Of a DNA stretch of 64,000 nt, positions 46,132 through 55,256 are shown piece by piece. Every line of letters begins with the position of its first letter. Position 1 is the stretch's first letter. The notes beneath the pieces were generated by a model that was not told the DNA's origin, did no database searches, and saw nothing but the letters and a program-made list of their open reading frames with translations. The position numbers and the translations under genes are program-made. Origin of the DNA: Sulfurimonas sp. (GTDB lineage Bacteria; Campylobacterota; Campylobacteria; Campylobacterales; Sulfurimonadaceae); the NCBI RefSeq assembly GCF_041583195.1, contig NZ_JBFHGL010000011.1:1-64000 (forward strand), written 5' to 3'.

Positions 46132-46955
46132 ACTTTTAAACTCTTTTTATAAAAATAGACCCAAGCCGCCATTGAGAAAGCCACCATTGAAAGGCTCATT
46201 AACTGTCCTTGAGTTACAGTGTTACAACACAGGTATCCAATCTGAACATCAGGTGCGCGCCAGAACTCTGCAATAGCACGGAATAGCCCGTATGCAGCTC
46301 CATAAACCAAGATAAGTTCACCTGAGTATTTTTGATATTTTCTATATCCGTATACTACAAAGAATACTAATATTCCCTCTAAAAATGCTTCATAAAGCTG
46401 TGAAGGATGACGAAGAACTCCATCTACGTAAATTCCCCAGCTTACATCTGTTTCACGCCCTACAAGCTCTTGATTTAAAAAGTTTCCTATACGACCAAAT
46501 GTAAAAGCTAACGGCACAGAGATAGCCACAAGATCCATTATACGGCCAAACGGCTCTTTATGCTTTTTAGTGAAAAGATACGATCCTATAAAGAAACCTA
46601 TAATCGCACCGTGATAACTCATACCACGAATACCTACAAAATCTCCGTTTTGGTCAAAAGGGTTAAAAATCTGCCAAGGGTGTGTTAAATAATAAACCGT
46701 TTGTGTATCATAAAATAGAATATATCCAAGTCTGGCACCCAAAATAATACCTATCTCAATATAGATAAAATAGATATCTAACTGCCCCTCTTTAAACTCT
46801 AAATTATCTTTTTTTATAAAATATTTTCCAATATAAAGTGCAGTTACCAAAGCCAGAACATACATCATCCCATACCAGTGTACAGGGAAAGAAAATACGT
46901 GAAATGCTATTGGATCAAAGTTCTCGTATATATGGTTCCAGCTATTGTTAGGCAT
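46128..46955 (-). CDS. lgt: Prolipoprotein diacylglyceryl transferase
   Basis: A 275-residue inner-membrane enzyme that attaches diacylglycerol to the lipobox cysteine of prolipoproteins, including the three ankyrin lipoproteins encoded here. The family signature GRIGNFLNQELVGR is present, as are RGMSYHGAIIGF and HPSQLYEAFLEG with conserved catalytic-region residues. About seven membrane helices are visible. Its ATG overlaps the stop of the upstream Fe-S gene by one base. Confidence 0.96.
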   Translation of the reverse strand: MPNNSWNHIYENFDPIAFHVFSFPVHWYGMMYVLALVTALYIGKYFIKKDNLEFKEGQLDIYFIYIEIGIILGARLGYILFYDTQTVYYLTHPWQIFNPFDQNGDFVGIRGMSYHGAIIGFFIGSYLFTKKHKEPFGRIMDLVAISVPLAFTFGRIGNFLNQELVGRETDVSWGIYVDGVLRHPSQLYEAFLEGILVFFVVYGYRKYQKYSGELILVYGAAYGLFRAIAEFWRAPDVQIGYLCCNTVTQGQLMSLSMVAFSMAAWVYFYKKSLKV

Positions 46956-48241
46956 TACTTTTTAAGTGCCTCAGCTATAAGCTCTATAGGGTTTTTAAAC
47001 ACAACATTCTCCACTCCGCTTACATTCATAGAGTTGTTGATCTGCATACGACAAGCTGAACACTCAGCACTCACAACCTCTGCACCTGTTTTTGCTATCA
47101 TCGCAGCTTTTGGTTTTCCTGCAGCTTCTGCAAAGTGATACTTTTCAGTCTGCATAGTTACACCGCCAAAACCACAACAAAGGTTCGGATCACTCATCTC
47201 TACAATAGAGTAGTTTTTGCTTATCAAGTTTCTTGGCTCTTGATATACACCCTGCATCTTTTTAGCATGACAAGGGTCATGGTAAGTTACGATGTTAGGC
47301 ATCTTTTTCTTAGATGCTAATAGCTCGCTTAATTGTGTATGATGCTCTAGCCACTCTGTCGCCATAAATATTTTATCTTTTATCTTTTTAGCGCGTTCTA
47401 ACCACTCAGGCTGATCATGAAAAAAGTGCTCATAATCGATCTTAAGCATAGCAGAACAAGTAGCTTCTGGAACTATGATAGCCTCTATATCATCACCGAA
47501 CTTTTCAAAGTACTCTATATTGTGTTTAGCATTGCTGTCAACCGTATCAAAATCACCTGTAAAGTATGCAGGTGCCGCACAACACTTTTGATCTTTTGCC
47601 AAAAAGGCATCTATTTCTAAAGTCTCTAAGATCTCTAAAAGTGATTCACCTACTTTTTTATAGTTGTAGTTACCTAAACACCCTATAAATACTGCTACTT
47701 TTCTTTTTCCGCCGTTATCTATGTTTTCCTCATGCGAATTTAAAAAAGATTTTTTCATTAACGATGGCAGTAATCTGTCAGCTTTTACCATCGGTATGAA
47801 TGAGCGAGGACTCATAGAATCGATCTCTGCTTTAATTTTAAATCCGCATGTTTGAAAAACATACCCTAGTTTAAAAGCAAGATCATTTAACCAGCGGTGG
47901 CGAAGAAGTAAGAAGAAAAGTTTTTTATACCAAGCGATTCCAAACTTTTGCGCTATATCTGCACGGGCTTGTTCTATAACCATATCTGTCGGAAGAGATT
48001 TTGGACAAACATCTGTACAAGCTGTACATAAAAAACATGATTCAAATATATCTTTTGCATTTTTATCAAGTTCTAAATCACCGCGTTTATATGCACCAAG
48101 TAGATCAATAAAACCACGTGGAGATGTGACCTCGTCGGCATTTACATTATGAATAGTACAAACAGGTATACATTTACCACATTTAACACAGTCGTTACTT
48201 GTAGCAGTAAAGTCAAAAATCTCTTCTAGTTTTTTAGTCAT
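46955..48241 (-). CDS. Fe-S oxidoreductase with two 4Fe-4S sites and CCG domains
   Basis: A 428-residue protein of the GlcF/LldE/HdrD group. N-terminal ferredoxin motifs are CVKCGKCIPVC and CFLCTACTDVCP. Two cysteine-rich CCG domains follow, with GCLGNYNYKK...KCCAAPAYFTGD and YHDPCHAKK...CCGFGGVTMQ...CSACRMQI. Such proteins pass electrons between a flavoprotein dehydrogenase and quinone or other carriers. No flavin subunit is encoded beside it. It sits between hemN (two bases away) and lgt in one minus-strand run. Its partner and substrate are unknown. Confidence 0.85.
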   Translation of the reverse strand: MTKKLEEIFDFTATSNDCVKCGKCIPVCTIHNVNADEVTSPRGFIDLLGAYKRGDLELDKNAKDIFESCFLCTACTDVCPKSLPTDMVIEQARADIAQKFGIAWYKKLFFLLLRHRWLNDLAFKLGYVFQTCGFKIKAEIDSMSPRSFIPMVKADRLLPSLMKKSFLNSHEENIDNGGKRKVAVFIGCLGNYNYKKVGESLLEILETLEIDAFLAKDQKCCAAPAYFTGDFDTVDSNAKHNIEYFEKFGDDIEAIIVPEATCSAMLKIDYEHFFHDQPEWLERAKKIKDKIFMATEWLEHHTQLSELLASKKKMPNIVTYHDPCHAKKMQGVYQEPRNLISKNYSIVEMSDPNLCCGFGGVTMQTEKYHFAEAAGKPKAAMIAKTGAEVVSAECSACRMQINNSMNVSGVENVVFKNPIELIAEALKK

Positions 48242-48243
48242 TT

Positions 48244-49611
48244 TTATACCGTTTTAGAAAATGTCTTTTTATTTGCAGCGTGTTTTTTCATGTAAGCATC
48301 AAAAGGCATACAAATATTTCTGATCAGAAGTGTACCTGTATGGCTACACTCGATTTTACTATCACTTATACTAAGCAACTCTTCATCTGCAAACGGTTTA
48401 AGAGCCTCGATTGCATCTGCAAAATAAGTGTTAAAATCTACATCAAACTTTTCATTAAATCTGTTTATATCAAGTTTGAAGTTACTCATAAGCTCCATAA
48501 TCACATACTGACGTATAAGATCATCTTCACTTAGAACTACACCGCGTTCAAAAGGAAGTTTACCTGCATCGATCGCCGCTTCGTAAAGCTTCATATCTTT
48601 AAAGTTTTGATTGTAAGAATCAATGCCCTCACCGATAGATGTAAGTCCAACACCTATTAGATCAGCTCCGCCTTTAGTTGTATAACCTTGGAAATTTCTG
48701 TGAAGCTCACCCTTCTCAATAGCTTTGAAAAGCTCATCTTCAGGTTTTGCGAAGTGATCCATACCAACCATTTTATATCCATGTGAAGTTAAGTAATCAA
48801 TAGTGTATTTCATGATCTCTAACTTCTCATCTGGACGTGGCAGCGTAGTCTCATCTATTTTACGCATAGTCTTTTTCATCCAAGGAACGTGTGCGTAGTT
48901 AAATACTGCAAATCTATCTGGATCAAGGCTAAGTGAAAGCTCCAGAGTCTCTTTAAAAGTCTCTAAAGACTGGAATGGAAGTCCGTAGATAAGATCAACA
49001 TTTACAGAGATCATGTTGTACTTTCTAGCCAGATCCATTGCGGCTTTTGTAATGTCGTAAGGCTGAACACGGTGAACAGCTACTTGAACTTTTTCGTTAA
49101 AATCTTGAATACCAAAACTTACACGGTTAAACCCTGCTTCGCTCATCACTTTCATCTGCTCTTCTGTGATGTGGCGAGGATCGATCTCACAACTTATTTC
49201 TGCATCTGAGCGAAAATTTGGAAATGTTTTTTTGATCTCATCAATGATCTCTTTTAACTGAGGCGCTGAGAAAAATGTAGGAGTACCGCCTCCAAAGTGC
49301 ATTTGAAGTACGTCGCGTGAAGTATCTAAATGTTTTGAAAGGATCGCCAACTCACGCTTAATATAATCAACATAGCGTGCCATCTTCTCCTCTTTTGAAG
49401 TAAAGACTACGTTACATCCACAGAAGTAACAAGCATTTCTACAAAACGGAAGGTGAAAATAAAGACTTAAAGGACGAGACTTGTCTTGAGTTTCAAGTTT
49501 TTTAATATATTCATCGTACTTATAAGAATCACTAAATTCTAATGCCGTAGGATATGAGGTATATCTTGGTCCAGGTTTTGAGTATTTTATAAATTTTGAA
49601 AAGTCTAACAT
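48244..49611 (-). CDS. hemN: Oxygen-independent coproporphyrinogen III oxidase
   Basis: A 455-residue radical SAM enzyme that converts coproporphyrinogen III to protoporphyrinogen IX without oxygen. The N-terminal GPRYTSYPTALEF is followed by the cluster motif CRNACYFCGCN, in the CxxxCxxCxC form of true HemN, then MHFGGGTPTF and RVSFGIQDF. The C-terminal domain is full length. This fits a genuine HemN rather than the related HemW. It continues the heme pathway started by hemE at 6501. Confidence 0.94.
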   Translation of the reverse strand: MLDFSKFIKYSKPGPRYTSYPTALEFSDSYKYDEYIKKLETQDKSRPLSLYFHLPFCRNACYFCGCNVVFTSKEEKMARYVDYIKRELAILSKHLDTSRDVLQMHFGGGTPTFFSAPQLKEIIDEIKKTFPNFRSDAEISCEIDPRHITEEQMKVMSEAGFNRVSFGIQDFNEKVQVAVHRVQPYDITKAAMDLARKYNMISVNVDLIYGLPFQSLETFKETLELSLSLDPDRFAVFNYAHVPWMKKTMRKIDETTLPRPDEKLEIMKYTIDYLTSHGYKMVGMDHFAKPEDELFKAIEKGELHRNFQGYTTKGGADLIGVGLTSIGEGIDSYNQNFKDMKLYEAAIDAGKLPFERGVVLSEDDLIRQYVIMELMSNFKLDINRFNEKFDVDFNTYFADAIEALKPFADEELLSISDSKIECSHTGTLLIRNICMPFDAYMKKHAANKKTFSKTV

Positions 49612-49676
49612 CTATTTACATCCATATATTATTTAACGCGATTATCCCCAAACTTTATTAACGGTTGGGAAAAACT

Positions 49677-51044
49677 CTATCTTGGCATTCCACCTGGGAA
49701 ACCACCCATTCCGCCTGCACCGCCCATTTGACCCATCATATCTTGAAGTTGTTTCATACCGTTTTTACCAGAGAATTTTTTAGCCATTTTACCTGCATTT
49801 TTAAACTGTTTGATCATACGGTTGATCTCAACTTGAGTAAGTCCACAACCTCTTGCTATACGCTCTTTACGAGAGTTGTTTAAAAGATCCGGATCTTCTC
49901 TCTCTTTTTCAGTCATTGAGCTAACCATAGCTTTTATGTTTTTAAGCTCGCTTGAGTTTTCTAAATCGAAATCTTTTAAAGCTTTACCCATGTTACCCAT
50001 ACCAGGCATCATAGACAGAAGTGATTTCATTGAACCCATCTTCTTCATAGCTTCCATCTGCTCTAAAAAGTCGTTGAAGTTAAACTTACCTTTTTTGATC
50101 TTTTGTGTAAGTTTTTTAGCTTGTTTCTCATCGATCACACCTGCAGTTTTCTCAGCAAGACCCTCAACGTCACCAAATCCCATTAAACGGTTAACGATAC
50201 GCTCAGGCATGAAAACTTCAAGGTCTTCCATCTTCTCACCGCTACCGATGAAACGTAATGGAACTTCTACTTGACTTGATAATCCAAGAGCTACACCACC
50301 TTTAGCATCACCATCGTATTTTGAAAGGATAACACCGTCAATTCCGATCTTTTCTTTAAACGTTGTCGCAGTTTTTACAGCATCTTGACCAGTAAGTGAA
50401 TCAGCTACATAAAAGATCTCACTTGGTTTTGCTACTTCTTTAACTGCGTGAAGTTCATCCATAAGCTCATCATCAATAGCTAAACGACCGGCAGTATCTA
50501 TTAGAACTACATCGTAGATCTTAGAGTTTGCATACTCAAGTCCTGCTTTAACAACCTCAACTGGATTTTTTGTAGCTTCATCTTCGTAAAGTTCAACTTC
50601 GATCTGAGTAGTTATTTGACGAAGTTGTTCAACCGCTGCTAAACGCTGTAAATCGGCTGCGATTATAAGAACTTTTTTTTGCTTACCTTTTAGATAAGTA
50701 GCTAACTTACCAGTAGTAGTTGTTTTACCAGAACCTTGAAGACCAGTCATTAGTATAACTGTAGGAGGATTTGGTGCAAAAACAAAACCTTTGTTTCCGC
50801 CAACTTCTAAAAGCTCGTTAAGTGTAATTCTTAGTGCTTCTAAAAACTGATCTTTACCGATCCCTTTTTCTTTTGTTCTTGTCTGAACATTTGCTACTAA
50901 CTCTTTTACAACTTTATGATTCACATCTGCTTTTAAAAGCGACTTTTTAAGCTCGTCAAGTGCTTTTTTAAGTGCTTTGTCGTCATCAAATGTACGAATT
51001 TTTTTAATCGCTGCTGTAAACGAGGATGTCAGTGTATCAAACAT
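49677..51044 (-). CDS. ffh: Signal recognition particle protein Ffh
   Basis: A 455-residue GTPase of the signal recognition particle, which delivers nascent membrane proteins to the SecYEG channel. The N domain is followed by G-domain motifs GLQGSGKTTTTGKLA, DTAGRLAID and SKYDGDAKGG, and a methionine-rich M domain (about 300-455) ending in a glycine/methionine tail GGAGGMGGFPGGMPR. The length is normal. No 4.5S RNA gene was recognised nearby. Confidence 0.97.
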   Translation of the reverse strand: MFDTLTSSFTAAIKKIRTFDDDKALKKALDELKKSLLKADVNHKVVKELVANVQTRTKEKGIGKDQFLEALRITLNELLEVGGNKGFVFAPNPPTVILMTGLQGSGKTTTTGKLATYLKGKQKKVLIIAADLQRLAAVEQLRQITTQIEVELYEDEATKNPVEVVKAGLEYANSKIYDVVLIDTAGRLAIDDELMDELHAVKEVAKPSEIFYVADSLTGQDAVKTATTFKEKIGIDGVILSKYDGDAKGGVALGLSSQVEVPLRFIGSGEKMEDLEVFMPERIVNRLMGFGDVEGLAEKTAGVIDEKQAKKLTQKIKKGKFNFNDFLEQMEAMKKMGSMKSLLSMMPGMGNMGKALKDFDLENSSELKNIKAMVSSMTEKEREDPDLLNNSRKERIARGCGLTQVEINRMIKQFKNAGKMAKKFSGKNGMKQLQDMMGQMGGAGGMGGFPGGMPR

Positions 51045-51180
51045 AAAAATACCTTCTAAATATCTGTATAATTTTTGTGGATTATATCTAAGTGGTGCTT
51101 TATATCTTTTTAATCAATTTTTATACTCTTTTAATCTATATAAGACGATAATTATTTTATAGGTTATAGAGGAGTATATT

Positions 51181-51438
51181 ATGAGCAAACATAAAGACAA
51201 AATAGCAAAGATTTTTGAACATCCAATATCTGGAAACATAGATTCTATGAGATTGGTTCATGCACTGGAACATTATGGTGTTGAAGTTGATGAAAGTAAA
51301 AAGCATCGTGCACTTTTACATTTTAAGGGTAAGGAATATTCTTTAGCTCTTTCACATAGGAATGAATTATCTAAAGACGCTATTGTAGGACTTCGTCATT
51401 TTTTAGAAGAAGTTGGTTTAACACCTGATAACTTATAA
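51181..51438 (+). CDS. Solitary HicA-like protein
   Basis: An 85-residue protein resembling the HicA mRNA-interferase fold, especially solitary HicA-like proteins: IFEHPISGNIDSMRLVHALEHYG, HRALLHFKGKEYSLALSH, and LSKDAIVGLRHFLEEVGLTP. A histidine (His42 in KKHRALLHF) sits where HicA has its catalytic residue. There is no hicB antitoxin on either side, so a toxin-antitoxin function is doubtful. Ribosome site GAGGAG precedes the ATG. The stop is one base from the convergent metalloprotease gene. Confidence 0.7.
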   Translation: MSKHKDKIAKIFEHPISGNIDSMRLVHALEHYGVEVDESKKHRALLHFKGKEYSLALSHRNELSKDAIVGLRHFLEEVGLTPDNL

Positions 51439-51439
51439 C

Positions 51440-51955
51440 TTATTTACTCCACTGCTCTATCTTACCGTTTAAGTCCATATGTGTAAGATAAAGTCGAACA
51501 TCAAACTCCACCTGATGATAATCACAGAACATGTGTTCACATAACTTATAAAAAGCCTTGTTATGCTCTTTTTCTTTAAAATGGGCTAACTCATGTACAA
51601 CTATCATCTGTAAAAATTCTTCAGGAGTATTTTTAAACATAGATGCAACTTTGATCTCATTTTTTGCTTTTAGTTTAGCGCCTTGAACACGAGATACAAA
51701 ATGGTGAGTCCCCAAGGCATTATGGATTACATTTATCTTCCCATCATACACAGCTTTGCTAAGCGGTGCTGTCTTTTTCATATACTCATTTTTTATATCT
51801 TGCACATATGAAAAAAGTGCTTTGTCGTTTTTGTATGAATGGGCACTAGGGTACTTTTTCAAAAGATATTTATCAAGCTTGTTTGAATCGATCAAAGTAT
51901 GAACTTGTTGTTGAACAGATGGCGGGTAATGGTTTAGATATTTTAATTTTTTCAT
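51440..51955 (-). CDS. YgjP-like (DUF45) metallopeptidase-domain protein
   Basis: A 171-residue protein with a zinc-binding HExxH in IVVHELAHFKEKEHNKAFYKLCEHM, the typical segment of the DUF45/YgjP family. A preceding stretch, LGTHHFVSRVQGAKLKAKNEIKVASMF, fits the family. It lacks a signal peptide and is probably cytosolic. The substrate is unknown. It overlaps the upstream DUF188 gene by four bases. Confidence 0.8.
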   Translation of the reverse strand: MKKLKYLNHYPPSVQQQVHTLIDSNKLDKYLLKKYPSAHSYKNDKALFSYVQDIKNEYMKKTAPLSKAVYDGKINVIHNALGTHHFVSRVQGAKLKAKNEIKVASMFKNTPEEFLQMIVVHELAHFKEKEHNKAFYKLCEHMFCDYHQVEFDVRLYLTHMDLNGKIEQWSK

Positions 51956-52404
51956 CTTGTATACTTTGTTAAAAATGCATTTATCTGGTTTGCAAACAGC
52001 TCCGCATCTTTAGTTGAGAATGGTTTAGGTCCCTTAGTTATCTCTCCGCTTTCACGGATCTTCTCCATCAAGTTTCTCATAGCCAAGTACTGTTTTATAT
52101 TATCCACACTGTAAAGCTCACCTCTATGGTCTATTGCGTGAGCATTTTTAGTTATAACTCTGTCAGCCAAGGGGATATCGGCAGTTATAACCAAGTCATC
52201 CTCTTGTAGCATCTCAACTATTTTATTGTCAGCTTCATCAGCTCCCTCATCAACTATCATGTACTCAACAAATTCAGATTTGCCTATGTTGATCTTTTTG
52301 TTTGACACTACTATTGTTTTGATCTTTAAACGCTCAATCTGTTTTAAAAGTATAGGTTTTAGCAAGTTTGGAAAAGCATCTCCGTCTACATATATTTTAA
52401 ACAT
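51952..52404 (-). CDS. YaiI/YqxD family protein (DUF188)
   Basis: A 150-residue protein starting MFKIYVDGDAFPN, with DLVITADIPLADRVI and an AIDHRGELY segment, as in the DUF188 (YaiI/YqxD) family, which has a PIN/NYN-like fold with conserved acidic residues. Nuclease activity is suspected for the family but not established. It overlaps the upstream fusion gene by eight bases. Confidence 0.88.
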   Translation of the reverse strand: MFKIYVDGDAFPNLLKPILLKQIERLKIKTIVVSNKKINIGKSEFVEYMIVDEGADEADNKIVEMLQEDDLVITADIPLADRVITKNAHAIDHRGELYSVDNIKQYLAMRNLMEKIRESGEITKGPKPFSTKDAELFANQINAFLTKYTR

Positions 52405-53353
52405 CTATCAGCTCCAACTTCTCTTTGCGGCTTAACTTCTTTATTGCGGCTTCTCTCTTTGTAGCATCCACTCGATCTGCACAGTTCTCATAATACACTA
52501 ACTCTACCGGTCTTTTATTTCTTGTATATTTTGCACCTTTTGCAGAATTATTATGCTCATCCAAACGTCTGGCAAGATCGGTAGCTACACCAGTGTAAAG
52601 AGTATCATCTGCACATTTAAGCATATACACCTTCCACTTACTGATCGGCGTTACAAATGTATCAATCCCTTCAACTTGGTAAAACTTAGCTTCATTTTCC
52701 TGACAATAATACATAGCATAAGCACATGTAAGAGAGTCCAACATATCTTCATGATCTTTTAGTTTTTTACCCCTAAGATCACTCAAGTCTTGTTTTAAAA
52801 TCTTATGTGGTGAGAACTCTTTTAAAAGGTATTTTTTATAGATCGCTAACTGTTCTTTTATAAAAACTGTATCACGACCTTTTTTTCTTTTGTATGGAAG
52901 TATCTCATGGTTATTCCAAAGCATCGCTATAGTAGAGTGTGTATATACTTCAAAAACTGTCTTCTGAGCTTTATAATCACGTTTAAAATCAAGCTCGCTA
53001 AGTTTATCAAATAGTTGCACGCTTCTAATATCAGGGGAGTATTTTGTAAGTAGTTTTTTATTTGCAGGGAGCATTGAGATCTTGTACTTGGCAAAGTCTT
53101 TGTTAAACTCTTTCTCAACCAAACGGTTTCCACTCTCATTTGGAACAACAAGCGGTGCGTCTACACCAACGAAGAGTTTATGCTCTTTATATTTTAAAAT
53201 CTCATCTATGATCTCATCTATCGAGTAAAGTAGTTTTATATCTATTATTTTGAGTTTGTTTTTTTGTGGCGTGGCAATGCAGAAACCGCTTGGGTTTTTC
53301 TCACCCCAAGCTAAGTCAATACCTATATAAAAAGACTCTTGTTTACTACTCAA
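52397..53353 (-). CDS. DUF429 - GIY-YIG fusion protein
   Basis: A protein of about 318 residues combining two nuclease-like domains. Residues about 8-237 form a DUF429 domain, a predicted RNase H-like fold, with acidic residues in YIGIDLAWG, FVGVDAPLVV, TVFEVYTH and DHEDMLDSLTCAYAM. Residues about 240-318 are a UPF0213-type GIY-YIG domain, with KVYMLKCADDTLYTGVATDLARRLDEHN, a conserved glutamate in TKREAAIKKL, and SRKEKLELI. The two usually occur as separate proteins. The start is uncertain: TTG at 53353 or 53362, both overlapping the upstream gene. No ATG fits. Confidence 0.82.
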   Translation of the reverse strand: MSSKQESFYIGIDLAWGEKNPSGFCIATPQKNKLKIIDIKLLYSIDEIIDEILKYKEHKLFVGVDAPLVVPNESGNRLVEKEFNKDFAKYKISMLPANKKLLTKYSPDIRSVQLFDKLSELDFKRDYKAQKTVFEVYTHSTIAMLWNNHEILPYKRKKGRDTVFIKEQLAIYKKYLLKEFSPHKILKQDLSDLRGKKLKDHEDMLDSLTCAYAMYYCQENEAKFYQVEGIDTFVTPISKWKVYMLKCADDTLYTGVATDLARRLDEHNNSAKGAKYTRNKRPVELVYYENCADRVDATKREAAIKKLSRKEKLELIDV

Positions 53354-54080
53354 AGTGCACAAATGCCTTTGGTTCAGGTGCAGTGAATTCCATACCTAAA
53401 AGTCTTACTTTATAAGCATGAAGCATTACGCGTTTTGAGCGTCTTCCACCGTACTGCTCATCACCGATGATCGGATGATCTACATAACGAAGGTGTGTAC
53501 GGATCTGGTGTGTACGACCGTGATGGATTATACATTTTACTTTAGTCTTTTTTGCACTTACAATATCAGGGAAAAACTCACTTCTTGCAGGTTTTCCTTT
53601 GCTAGATACATTAGACTGTGCACGGTTGTTTTTCTTAGTTGTGAAGATCGGTTTATCAACCTCTATAGGCTCACTCATGATCCCTTCAACCCAAGCAATG
53701 TACTCTTTGTAAACATTGTCTTTTTTAAACTCTTTTATAGCTTTTTGTCTAAACTCTTCGTTTTTAACAAGCATTAAAACACCACTAGTTTCACGATCAA
53801 GTCTGTGAAGAAGTTGAACATCTTTAAACATACGTTCAATCTCATCAGAGTTTATGTATGGCGGTTTATCAACTACCAGTATGTCATCGTTTTCAAATAT
53901 GATGTTTGGCTTTTCAACCTTTGTTACACGGAAAATCGTTTTATCGTCAATCTCACCGCGGGCGATCATAACTTTCTTGTTTCCTACATATACAAGCCCG
54001 CGATCTATCATAGACTTTGCTACGTTGTTTGAGATTCCCTCTTGAGCTGCTAGGAGCTTATATGCTTTCTCTTTTCCCAT
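53346..54080 (-). CDS. RluA-family pseudouridine synthase with S4 domain
   Basis: A 244-residue rRNA or tRNA pseudouridine synthase. An N-terminal S4-like RNA-binding segment (AYKLLAAQEGISNNVAKSMIDRGLVYVGNKKV) precedes the catalytic domain with the active aspartate in LLHRLDRETSGVLML and HHGRTHQIRTHL. This layout suits RluC/RluD-type enzymes, but the target cannot be assigned. It lies two bases after waaA's stop in the direction of transcription, and its stop overlaps the fusion gene. Confidence 0.88.
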   Translation of the reverse strand: MGKEKAYKLLAAQEGISNNVAKSMIDRGLVYVGNKKVMIARGEIDDKTIFRVTKVEKPNIIFENDDILVVDKPPYINSDEIERMFKDVQLLHRLDRETSGVLMLVKNEEFRQKAIKEFKKDNVYKEYIAWVEGIMSEPIEVDKPIFTTKKNNRAQSNVSSKGKPARSEFFPDIVSAKKTKVKCIIHHGRTHQIRTHLRYVDHPIIGDEQYGGRRSKRVMLHAYKVRLLGMEFTAPEPKAFVHFE

Positions 54081-54082
54081 TT

Positions 54083-55252
54083 TTAAATTTCCTTTGATTT
54101 AATTCTATCAATAACCCTGTCTAAATCTATCTTCTCATCTACCATTGAAGGCGGCAATTCTTTTGCAGCCATTAGAGCATCTGCAATCTCGTTTGTTTCT
54201 ACATACTGAACATGATGTACATATTTGAACAACTCTTTTTGATGGAAAAAATGTTTACCCGTAATTATCTTACATCCAAAAAAAGCAGGTTCTAGCGGAT
54301 TATGTCCGCCAATATCTTCTCTAAATGCACCACCTAATATTGCTATATCGCTAATATTATATATATTGTTTAACTCACCCATAGCATCTACAAGTACCAT
54401 GTCTGAAGAGAAACTATTATCTTCAGAAAATCTAGACAAACTAAGTCCATGTTTTTGAGCATAAACTTCCATAAGAAGATAAACACTCTCAAAACGCTCA
54501 GGATGGCGCGGTACCATAATAAGTTTTGACTTATTATTTTTCACATACCTTACAAATGCTTCAAGAACTGACTTTTCTTCACTTTCATGAGTACTACCTG
54601 CTACAATTACTTCCTCTTCAGGTTTATTGTAATCTTTAGTCTTTTTTATCTCACCTGCAAGTTTGATATTTCCAACTACTTCTATATCTCTGGCACCCAA
54701 AGCCAAAAAACGATTTTTGTCGGCTTCACTTTGTGCATAGATAATATCTACACGTGAAAGCAACTTCTCATAAAACCACGAAAACTGTAAATATTTTTTT
54801 GCACTTCTCTCAGATATACGTGCATTTAGTAAAATAACACGAGACCCAATTGAGCTTGCAAGTACAAAAAGCATATACCAAAATTCAGCTTCCAAAACTA
54901 CAACTACACGTTGCTTTTTCATCCAAAAAGGAAGCCACATCTCATATGGGAGGTAACGAACCTCTGCATCATACTTGTTTGCTTCTTTAAATCCCGTATG
55001 AGTAATCGTAGTTATCTTAAGATCTTCATCTTGTAACTCTTCTAATACAGGTTTTAATGCTTTAGCTTCACCAAGTGAGCATACATGAAACCAGACCCCG
55101 TTTTCTGAGTCGAATTTTTTATTTTTATATAGAAAAAATCTTGCCGGAATTGATTGTTTGTACTTTGGTTTGAGAGATAATAATATCAAAAGTGGTAGCG
55201 CTATTAGATATAGCACAACACTTAAGATATAGTAAAAAACTGTGAAAGGCAA
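54083..55252 (-). CDS. waaA: 3-deoxy-D-manno-octulosonic acid transferase (Kdo transferase)
   Basis: Attaches Kdo to lipid A in lipopolysaccharide assembly. The protein of about 389 residues has an N-terminal membrane anchor (FYYILSVVLYLIALPLLILLSL), then the GT-B features VWFHVCSLGEAKALKPVL, the active-site glutamate region VVLEAEFWYM, and GGAFREDIGGHNPLEPAFFG. I favour TTG 55252, which gives the short N-terminus usual for WaaA and lies just past the upstream stop. Its AAGG is close to the start. ATG codons at 55279 and 55321 lie inside the upstream gene. Confidence 0.88.
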   Translation of the reverse strand: MPFTVFYYILSVVLYLIALPLLILLSLKPKYKQSIPARFFLYKNKKFDSENGVWFHVCSLGEAKALKPVLEELQDEDLKITTITHTGFKEANKYDAEVRYLPYEMWLPFWMKKQRVVVVLEAEFWYMLFVLASSIGSRVILLNARISERSAKKYLQFSWFYEKLLSRVDIIYAQSEADKNRFLALGARDIEVVGNIKLAGEIKKTKDYNKPEEEVIVAGSTHESEEKSVLEAFVRYVKNNKSKLIMVPRHPERFESVYLLMEVYAQKHGLSLSRFSEDNSFSSDMVLVDAMGELNNIYNISDIAILGGAFREDIGGHNPLEPAFFGCKIITGKHFFHQKELFKYVHHVQYVETNEIADALMAAKELPPSMVDEKIDLDRVIDRIKSKEI

Positions 55253-55256
55253 TGCC

